Translations under genes and position numbers: made by a program
Part shown: in pieces, positions 1 to 5,676 of the stretch
Numbering within the stretch: the first letter of the stretch is position 1
Layout: every line of letters starts with the position of its first letter
The notes under the pieces: generated by a model
Seen by the model: only the letters and a program-made list of their open reading frames with translations
Told to the model about the DNA's origin: nothing
Database searches by the model: none
Origin: an uncultured Bacteroidales bacterium
GTDB taxonomy: Bacteria; Bacteroidota; Bacteroidia; Bacteroidales; Lentimicrobiaceae
NCBI GenBank assembly: GCA_937894795.1
Contig: CALCQV010000138.1
Coordinates: 1 to 8,906 of the forward strand
DNA: 8,906 nt
Direction of reading: 5' to 3'

Positions 1-3000
1 GTAGACGTAACTGCTACATTTACATCTGATGATCTGAATTTCCCGGTTGGGCTTTACACAGCAGAACTAGAACTCAATACCAATGACCTTGCAGCAGAAG
101 TTGTTATGATTCCTGCTACAATGCTGGTATATGAGCCGGGTATGGTTACAGGTACTGTTACAAGTGCCGTTGACGGATCACCTATATTTGGTGCTGTTGT
201 TGTTGCCGGTTCTTATTCAGCCATGACTGATGAGAATGGTAATTACAGCATAGTAATGGATGCAGGTACCTATACCTTTACATTCAGCAAAACCGGTTTC
301 ACTTCAGAAACTGTTACAGGAGTTGTTGTAACCGAAACTGAAACTACAGTTGTTGATGCCGTATTGGAAGAAGGTTTCTATCCTCCAACACTGGTTCACG
401 CTGAAGTTAATGAAGCTGATAATGCTACTGAAGTAACCTGGGGTTTGCCAACTCCTGATTATGAAGTTCTTTATGATGATGGTACTGCTGAAAACTTCAC
501 CGCATGGGCTCTTCCGGGCAACATGAATGCTGTAAAATTCACTCCTGCAGGATATCCTGCTACCGTTTATGGTGGTAAGATCTATGTAGGTGATGGCAGC
601 TTCCCGAATAACAATACCGGTTTCATTGGTACTACCTTTGGAGCAATGGTAATGGATGACAGTGGTGCAAACGGCATGCCGGGTGTAGTTCTTGATTCTA
701 TTGAAGTAACTGTTAATAACTATGGTTGGGTTGTATTCAGTGGCCTGAACGCTACTATTGAATCAGGTAATTTCTACCTTGTAATGATTCAGGGTGGTAC
801 TTCACCAAACGTAGCCGGAGTTGGTGTTGATCAATCAACTCCAACTTCATACCGCAGTTATTCACGCAATGTAGTTGCCGGCCAGGATTGGGGATTATCA
901 CCATACCAGGATATGATGATCCGTGCTTTAATCAGCGGTCCTGCATCAGACGACAATGCAAGAGTTGCTGCTTCAACTGAAGTTAGAAGCCCTCTCAAAC
1001 AGCGTGGTATGATTTCATTGACTCCTGCAACTGCTCAGTCAGGTGCTGAAGGTGAAGGTCAATACCTTGCAGTTCAGGGTACACAGGGAAGCCGCGATGT
1101 TACCGGATATCAGATTTACCGCATTGCTGTGGCTAATCCTGACCTCGGTGCACAATCAGGTACCTTAACCCTTCTGAATGCAAACGTATCTGCAACAAAC
1201 TATACCGATGCTGCATTTGGTCCATTACCAGAAGGTTGGTATGCTTATGCTGTAGAGGCAAAATATACCAATGGTGGTGTTTCAGAAAAAGCTTATTCAA
1301 ATATAGTAGGTCACAAGAAACTTGTTGATGTAACTGCAAATGTAAGCTTAACTACCGGTGGTAGCCCTGCAGGTGCAGTGGTTTCACTGACCAACCATGA
1401 TTATCCTTATTCAGTGTATACACAAACTGTTCCTGAAAATGGTACTGTAGTATTTACCGATGTATGGAAAGGCAATTACACTATTCTGGCATCGAAAGTT
1501 GGTTTCGACAATTACGAAATCAATGCTAACATCCAGAGTAACCGTACTTTCGATATCGTTCTTGCTGAGCGCAAATACAAACCACGCAACCTGTATGTAG
1601 ATCCTCTAACCCTTGTTGCTACATGGAATGAGCCTCTTGCTATAGCAGTATTGGAAGATTTTGAAGGTGCAACCTTCCCACCAACAGGATGGTCAACCTA
1701 TACTCAGAATACCAATGGTTGGTTTGCTACCACAAACGGAAGCAGCTCATCATTTGCAATTCCTGCACATACCAAATATGCTGTAACCAACGATGACGCC
1801 GCTAATGGTGATGGCTGCTGCGATTATTTGATGACTCCCGTAATGGATTGGACTGACCTCCCATCATACAGACTGAACTTTGCCAGCTACTATGACGGTT
1901 CATACACACAAAGTGCTTATGTTGAAATCAGTACTGACAATGGTGCTTCATGGACAATTATCAACACTCTAGCTCCTGCACCCGGTGCATGGCAGAATCT
2001 TGAAATTGACTTGGCTGCTTATTCAGGAGCTTCAGGACTTGGCGCAGTTATGGTAGCATTCCATGCTGACGACAATGGCGAATGGGCTTCAGGTTGGGCA
2101 ATTGACGATGTACAGATCGCTTCAGGCGGTGTTCCAATGCAAGGTTACGGTGTATTCCTTGATGGTTCATTAGTAGGTAATACTCCTGAAACTACATGGA
2201 CATATACAAACCTCAATTATGGACAGACTTACCTTGCAGGTGTTGCTGCTCTGTTTAGCTCAGGTTATTCAGAACTCGATACTTACAAGTTCACCTCAGT
2301 TTATTTAATTCCTCCAACCGACCTGGCTGGCAATAGCCCTGAATTAACTGACTATGTACAGTTAACCTGGGCTGCTCCGGTAGTTCCTACAGTTGTTCGC
2401 GGACCACATGCTGATACTCCATCTGCAGCAGCAGAATCAGATTTGAACGCTGAACCAAGAAACATCGCAGCAAGTCGTGAGATTTGGGACGTACTCTTCA
2501 ATTTTGACGCTGACGGTCCATCAGGTTTAACCGGTTTAGCAGGTGCTGAATCTGACGGAGAATTTATTTATGCTCCAAGATGGTCAGGTAGTGAGATTGC
2601 TAAGTTTGATGTTGAAGGTAACTTTATTGAGACCTTCTCAATTTCAGGAGTTAGCGGTCTAAGAGACCTCGCATTTGACGGAACCTATATGTATGGTGGC
2701 GCAGGTGCAACCACTGTATGGAAAATGGACTTCACAGCCAAGACTCTGATATCAACTATCACAGCACCAACAGCAGTTCGTGCTATAGCATACGATTCAG
2801 AACAGGATGCTTTCTGGGCAAACAACTGGGATACCGATATGATTCTCTTTGATGAAACCGGAACTCAATTAGACGCACTTAGCGGCATGCCAAGTCTCTA
2901 TGGTGTTGCTTATGATAACTTCACAGCCGATGGTCCATACTTATGGTTCTTCACCGGAACTACTTCAGGTGGTGGCTGTCAGGTTGAACAATACAGTTTA

Positions 3001-5016
3001 CCTAACGAAGCTCTTACCGGTGTTACACACAGTGTAAGCGGCGATTTCGGTGATGGTTACATTGCCGGTGGTTTATATGTTTCTACAAGTATAGTACCTG
3101 GTAAAGTTGTACTTGGTGGTACTGCTCAGGGAACTCCTGACCTTGCTTTCGGTTATGAAATTGGCGAAGGTGGAGGCCCAGGCCCAAGCGTTGCAAACCT
3201 TATGGGTTACAATGTATACCGCGATGGCGCTATGGTTGCCTATGTTGAAAAACCTGCTTTAGAGTATTTCGACTTAGACCTTGCACCTGCAACTTACTCA
3301 TATCATATCACTGCTGTTTATGACCTTACTCCTTATGGATTTGCCGGTCAAACAGGTGAATCAATGATTGAAGGCCCGATTGATGTAGAAGTTATCTACG
3401 GTTATGAACTTCCATTTGTTGAAGACTTCACTACCGGTGTATTCGAAACAAATCAGTGGACTGTAAACGGTGGCAACTGGCAGATAGCCGGTCAGGCAGG
3501 TAATCCAGCTCCAGCAGCTGAATTTACTTATGCTCCTGTTGCAACTGACTACGAACAATCAATTGAAAGTGCTTACCTTATTGGCGCCGGTATGATTGAT
3601 GGTAACATTAAACTTGATTTCGACATTAAGCATACTCTTATCAATGCTTCAGAAACTGAAACCCTTTCTGTTGAAGTTAACAACGGTTCAGGTTGGGTAC
3701 AGGTAGCTCAGTATAAGAATACTGCCAATATTGCTTGGGAAACCAAGAATCTTGACATTACTTCAAGAGCTAAGGGTCATGTATTCCAGATCAGATTTGT
3801 TGCAAGAGGTGAGAATACCACCAATATCAACAACTGGTTAGTTGACAACGTTAAGGTATATCGTCTCTGCGAAGCTCCAACCGAACTCGTAGCTTCTTTA
3901 CCTGCTCCTACAACAGCCGGTGATCAGATCCTGCTCGAATGGGTTGCTCCGAATGCTCCAACTCCAGGTCCTTCAGGATGGTTATTCTGGGATAACGGAA
4001 CCAATGTTGACGCTATCGGTTTAACCGGTGGAGGAACATTCAATGTAGCTGTAAGGTTTACTCCTGCTCAATTAGCAGAATATGCCGGAACCAGCTTAAC
4101 CAAGATCCGTATGTTCGCTTACGGTCCTGGTGGAACCCTCGTACTGAAAGTATGGACCGGTGCCAATGCAAGTCAGCTTGTTATGAGCCAGCCTGTTGCT
4201 TCATACACCGCCGGTGCATGGAACGAATGGACACTTGATGCTCCGGTTATGGTATCAGGTACAACTGAACTTTGGTTTGGTTATGCTGTTACCCACGGTG
4301 CTGATTACGTAGCAGGTTGCGACGGCGGACCGGCAGTAGCTGGTTACGGTGATATGATTTCTCTCGACGGTTCAGTTTGGGAATCAATGTCACAGGCTTA
4401 TGCTCTGAACTACAACTGGAACTTACAGGGTTATGTTGAGGCAGTTGACGGTGTTAGCACACAGTTACAGCCAATTAGTGACAACACTGTTTACGGTCCT
4501 GTATCAGAACTCGCTCGTGGAAACTACGCAATGTTAAGCGGTGCTTCCTTACCTGTTGAGTCAATGAATGCTTCACGTGAGCTTACCGGATACAACATCT
4601 ATCGTGATGAGGTATTGATTGGCAATACCACTGAAACATCATATCTTGACAATGATCCTGCTATCAGCGTATTAGGCCAGACCTACTGCTACAATGTTAC
4701 AGCAGTATACGAAGATTGCGAATCAGCATTCAGCAACACAGCATGTGAAACAGTTATTGCAGCTGACAACATTGAAGTTAGTGCAGTGAATGTTTATCCT
4801 AACCCATCAAACAGTGTGGTTAACATTGAGCTTACCAACGACATCAGCCAAATGGTTATCTATAACTACGTTGGGCAGGTTGTATATGAGCAGAATGTTG
4901 TTAAGGATCTGAACATACAGATTGATGTACGCAATTACGATGCCGGCGCTTACCTTGTTAAGTTTATTACAAGATCAGGCGAAAGCTTCACCAAGAAAAT
5001 TGCAGTTACCAAATAA
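1..5016 (+). CDS. Giant multidomain T9SS-secreted surface protein (3' part, 5'-truncated by window edge)
   Basis: The frame is open from base 1 to TAA at 5014-5016: 1671 residues, numbered here from base 1. The start lies upstream; the ATG at 106 is internal, because coding reads through it. Visible order: end of an Ig-like/HYDIN-type domain (1-46, ELNTND pattern); carboxypeptidase-regulatory-like domain (47-125, TDENGNYS); FN3 half (126-155), jelly-roll-like insert starting LYDDGTAEN (156-314), linker, FN3 rest from GYQIYR (369-437); a second regulatory-like domain (441-526); FN3 (527-550 and 713-769) around a cleaved-adhesin-like insert (551-708, EDFEG...GW...WAIDDV); FN3 (771-796 and 1066-1134) around a propeller-like insert (828-1055); another jelly roll (1135-1289, ending WLVDNVKV); FN3 (1290-1323 and 1528-1589) around insert 1324-1481; T9SS type A sorting domain (1591-1671, VYPNPSN, YDAGAYLVKF, KKIAVTK). 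No catalytic motif is seen. A role in adhesion or as a surface scaffold is inferred. Export by T9SS is well supported; ligand is unknown. Confidence 0.93.
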   Translation, partial: VDVTATFTSDDLNFPVGLYTAELELNTNDLAAEVVMIPATMLVYEPGMVTGTVTSAVDGSPIFGAVVVAGSYSAMTDENGNYSIVMDAGTYTFTFSKTGFTSETVTGVVVTETETTVVDAVLEEGFYPPTLVHAEVNEADNATEVTWGLPTPDYEVLYDDGTAENFTAWALPGNMNAVKFTPAGYPATVYGGKIYVGDGSFPNNNTGFIGTTFGAMVMDDSGANGMPGVVLDSIEVTVNNYGWVVFSGLNATIESGNFYLVMIQGGTSPNVAGVGVDQSTPTSYRSYSRNVVAGQDWGLSPYQDMMIRALISGPASDDNARVAASTEVRSPLKQRGMISLTPATAQSGAEGEGQYLAVQGTQGSRDVTGYQIYRIAVANPDLGAQSGTLTLLNANVSATNYTDAAFGPLPEGWYAYAVEAKYTNGGVSEKAYSNIVGHKKLVDVTANVSLTTGGSPAGAVVSLTNHDYPYSVYTQTVPENGTVVFTDVWKGNYTILASKVGFDNYEINANIQSNRTFDIVLAERKYKPRNLYVDPLTLVATWNEPLAIAVLEDFEGATFPPTGWSTYTQNTNGWFATTNGSSSSFAIPAHTKYAVTNDDAANGDGCCDYLMTPVMDWTDLPSYRLNFASYYDGSYTQSAYVEISTDNGASWTIINTLAPAPGAWQNLEIDLAAYSGASGLGAVMVAFHADDNGEWASGWAIDDVQIASGGVPMQGYGVFLDGSLVGNTPETTWTYTNLNYGQTYLAGVAALFSSGYSELDTYKFTSVYLIPPTDLAGNSPELTDYVQLTWAAPVVPTVVRGPHADTPSAAAESDLNAEPRNIAASREIWDVLFNFDADGPSGLTGLAGAESDGEFIYAPRWSGSEIAKFDVEGNFIETFSISGVSGLRDLAFDGTYMYGGAGATTVWKMDFTAKTLISTITAPTAVRAIAYDSEQDAFWANNWDTDMILFDETGTQLDALSGMPSLYGVAYDNFTADGPYLWFFTGTTSGGGCQVEQYSLPNEALTGVTHSVSGDFGDGYIAGGLYVSTSIVPGKVVLGGTAQGTPDLAFGYEIGEGGGPGPSVANLMGYNVYRDGAMVAYVEKPALEYFDLDLAPATYSYHITAVYDLTPYGFAGQTGESMIEGPIDVEVIYGYELPFVEDFTTGVFETNQWTVNGGNWQIAGQAGNPAPAAEFTYAPVATDYEQSIESAYLIGAGMIDGNIKLDFDIKHTLINASETETLSVEVNNGSGWVQVAQYKNTANIAWETKNLDITSRAKGHVFQIRFVARGENTTNINNWLVDNVKVYRLCEAPTELVASLPAPTTAGDQILLEWVAPNAPTPGPSGWLFWDNGTNVDAIGLTGGGTFNVAVRFTPAQLAEYAGTSLTKIRMFAYGPGGTLVLKVWTGANASQLVMSQPVASYTAGAWNEWTLDAPVMVSGTTELWFGYAVTHGADYVAGCDGGPAVAGYGDMISLDGSVWESMSQAYALNYNWNLQGYVEAVDGVSTQLQPISDNTVYGPVSELARGNYAMLSGASLPVESMNASRELTGYNIYRDEVLIGNTTETSYLDNDPAISVLGQTYCYNVTAVYEDCESAFSNTACETVIAADNIEVSAVNVYPNPSNSVVNIELTNDISQMVIYNYVGQVVYEQNVVKDLNIQIDVRNYDAGAYLVKFITRSGESFTKKIAVTK
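4771..5013 (+). other. T9SS type A C-terminal sorting domain (protein domain of the first CDS)
   Basis: The last ~81 residues match the Por secretion system (TIGR04183-type) sorting domain. They open with VNVYPNPSN, have a middle strand VIYNYVGQVVYE, then a YDAGAYLVKF motif and a basic end, KKIAVTK. In this family the domain directs passage through the type IX outer-membrane translocon and is usually removed while the cargo is attached to the surface or released. It is the strongest lineage marker in the window, because T9SS is essentially confined to Bacteroidota and close relatives. The call rests on motif recognition by eye. Confidence 0.93.
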
Positions 5017-5037
5017 TCGTTAAATCGATCTTTTAAT

Positions 5038-5065
5038 AAAGAGCCCCGGATTCCGGGGCTCTTTT
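5038..5065 (+). terminator. Strong Rho-independent terminator after the first CDS
   Basis: The stem is 12 bp: AAAGAGCCCCGG (5038-5049) pairs with CCGGGGCTCTTT (5053-5064). The loop is ATT and the 3' side runs into TTTT (5062-5065). It starts 22 bases after the stop codon, where a terminator for this gene is expected. The A-rich 5' flank means it could also act on minus-strand transcripts, but no minus-strand gene is seen here. It separates the two large genes into different transcription units. Confidence 0.93.
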
Positions 5066-5137
5066 GTTATGATAAGGTTATGGAATAAAGACAATTTTCT
5101 TTGGTAGATAAAGTGAGATAGTGAATTATGACAGATA

Positions 5138-5168
5138 TTTGAATGTTTATAAGTGTTGGTTAAATTTA
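5138..5168 (+). promoter_or_regulatory. Candidate Bacteroidota-type promoter (TTTG-N19-TAAATTTA)
   Basis: TTTG at 5138-5141 is followed after exactly 19 bases by TAAATTTA at 5161-5168. The known Bacteroides sigma-factor consensus is TTTG about 19-21 bases before TAnnTTTG, so only the last base departs from it. If used, transcription would start near 5175 and leave a leader of about 420 bases before the second gene. A weaker alternative is TTTG 5312-5315, N19, AGTTTTTG 5335-5342, which lacks the TA. A+T-rich DNA yields such matches by chance, so confidence is low. Confidence 0.3.
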
Positions 5169-5250
5169 GAAGGTAAAGTAGACTAATCCGTTCACATCAC
5201 ATCCTGAGATTGGAGTTAACTATCAGATAAACAAGACACTGAAAGCAGTG

Positions 5251-5288
5251 AAAAAAAATGTCAAAAAAATTAAAAAAAAGTGACAAAA
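5251..5288. promoter_or_regulatory. Helically phased A-tracts (predicted curved DNA)
   Basis: Four A runs lie in a row: A8 at 5251-5258, A7 at 5263-5269, A8 at 5272-5279 and A4 at 5285-5288. Their centres are about 11.5, 9.5 and 11 bases apart, a mean near one helical turn. Phased A-tracts are known to bend DNA. Here they would place a bend upstream of the second gene, where nucleoid proteins or RNA polymerase could be affected. The phasing is seen directly; any regulatory effect is inferred. Confidence 0.55.
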
Positions 5289-5318
5289 GCATTAGGGTAA
5301 AATGCGAATTTTTTGTCA
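5281..5318. repeat. Imperfect inverted repeat with TGACAAAA / TTTTGTCA arms
   Basis: TGACAAAA (5281-5288) is the exact reverse complement of TTTTGTCA (5311-5318). Inside it, GCATT (5289-5293) pairs with AATGC (5301-5305) around a 7-base loop, AGGGTAA. The five bases GAATT at 5306-5310 stay unpaired on the 3' side. No T-tract follows, so it does not look like a terminator. It could be an RNA hairpin in the leader or a protein-binding dyad. Confidence 0.45.
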
Positions 5319-5367
5319 TTAAGAGGTACTCAAGAGTTTTTGAATAAGGCTTTTTGGTTGAGTTAAT

Positions 5368-5389
5368 GCAAATTATCGGAACAATTTGC
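5368..5389. repeat. Short perfect inverted repeat GCAAATT-N8-AATTTGC
   Basis: GCAAATT at 5368-5374 and AATTTGC at 5383-5389 form a perfect 7-bp palindrome with an 8-base spacer. The same GCAAATT word recurs at 5448-5454 further down the leader. The form resembles a dimeric regulator's operator, but a 7-bp palindrome in A+T-rich DNA can easily arise by chance. Confidence 0.3.
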
Positions 5390-5418
5390 TGAGATACAGA
5401 GTTTTACAATTAAGCTTG

Positions 5419-5462
5419 TTGCTGTTTAATAGTATAGCAGTAAACAGGCAAATTGTGCCTGT
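5419..5462 (+). promoter_or_regulatory. Two overlapping, mutually exclusive hairpins in the leader
   Basis: Hairpin A: TTGCTGTTTA (5419-5428) pairs with TAAACAGGCAA (5441-5451), giving 10 bp with one bulged G and a 12-base loop. Hairpin B: ACAGGCA (5444-5450) pairs perfectly with TGCCTGT (5456-5462) around the loop AATTG. Both need the segment ACAGGCA, so only one can form at a time, as in switching leaders. No known riboswitch class is recognised and neither hairpin has a T-tract. Regulatory use is speculative. Confidence 0.3.
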
Positions 5463-5496
5463 AGGTAAAAATCAGGAAAAAACAAGCACAAATATA

Positions 5497-5535
5497 ATGA
5501 GTCGTTCAGACAGAAAGGAGGGAAAGGCAGCATAA
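5497..5535 (+). other. Possible 12-codon leader ORF (MSRSDRKEGKAA)
   Basis: ATG at 5497 opens a 12-codon frame ending in TAA at 5533-5535, 60 bases before the second gene's start. It follows an A-rich stretch (AAAAAACAAGCACAAATATA), similar in style to the leader just before the main start. A perfect AAAGGAGG lies inside it at 5514-5521, with no ATG or GTG at usual spacing downstream. It may be a leader peptide whose translation affects the main gene, or it may be chance; an ORF this short has no statistical support by itself. Confidence 0.2.
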
Positions 5536-5544
5536 AAACCTGAA

Positions 5545-5596
5545 TAAACAAGAAAAACAACAAGTAACATTGCATAATAACTAAACAAGAAAAACA
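5545..5596 (+). repeat. 15-bp direct repeat TAAACAAGAAAAACA, second copy overlapping the start codon
   Basis: TAAACAAGAAAAACA occurs exactly at 5545-5559 and 5582-5596, 37 bases apart from start to start. The second copy ends in the A of the ATG at 5596. Bacteroidota genes often depend on A-rich, unstructured leaders rather than Shine-Dalgarno pairing, so the second copy is probably the translation-initiation context. The first copy leads into AAC, not a start codon. It may be a local duplication or a second binding site. Confidence 0.6.
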
Positions 5597-5676
5597 TGAA
5601 ATCAAACTATTACAAAATGAAAGCCTTCGTACTAACTATGCTGGCAATCTTTTTGATGATTGGAGTGACCTTCGCA
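5596..5676 (+). other. Sec signal peptide of the second CDS
   Basis: The first 27 residues have the three parts of a signal peptide: a basic start with Lys2, Lys7 and Lys9, a hydrophobic run from Ala10 to Val24, and the small-residue cleavage site T-F-A before Gln28. There is no lipobox cysteine after the core, so signal peptidase I processing is expected, not lipoprotein anchoring. Sec export to the periplasm is the first step for T9SS cargo. Confidence 0.88.

Larger units (their letters stand above)
5017..5595. other. 579-base A+T-rich intergenic region / long leader of the second gene
   Basis: This gap lies between two same-strand giant genes. It is clearly richer in A+T than the flanking coding DNA. 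After the terminator at 5038-5065, I see a promoter-like element at 5138-5168, four phased A-tracts at 5251-5288, inverted repeats at 5281-5318, 5368-5389, 5419-5451 and 5444-5462, a possible 12-codon ORF at 5497-5535, and a direct repeat at 5545-5596. No protein gene of useful length, tRNA or transposon end is visible. Bases 5066-5137 and 5169-5250 hold nothing I can name. Confidence 0.8.

Noticed and set aside
106..108. ATG at 106 as the start of the first gene
   Set aside because: The same frame is open back to base 1 and encodes a strand pattern typical of the Ig-like domain (LYTAELELNTND) that continues through this Met. There is no signal peptide here, which a T9SS cargo needs.
1133..1339. 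Minus-strand open frame of 68 codons
   Set aside because: It lies wholly within the first gene, and its peptide has no recognisable domain. It is a shadow of the real plus-strand frame.
3361..3558. Minus-strand open frame of 65 codons
   Set aside because: It is inside the first gene with no coherent domain or leader, so it was treated as a shadow frame.
4327..4339. The 13-base word GGACCGGCAGTAG shared with 7987-7999 as a recombination site
   Set aside because: Both copies encode Gly-Pro-Ala-Val in the same frame but in unrelated domains. With 9 kb of biased codon use, a 13-base match is plausibly chance.
5514..5521. AAAGGAGG as the ribosome binding site of the second gene
   Set aside because: It is about 75 bases from the ATG at 5596, far outside functional spacing.
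5617..5619. Met8 as an alternative start of the second gene
   Set aside because: It would still leave a workable signal peptide, so it cannot be excluded. The A-rich leader and repeat copy directly before 5596 make the upstream ATG more likely.
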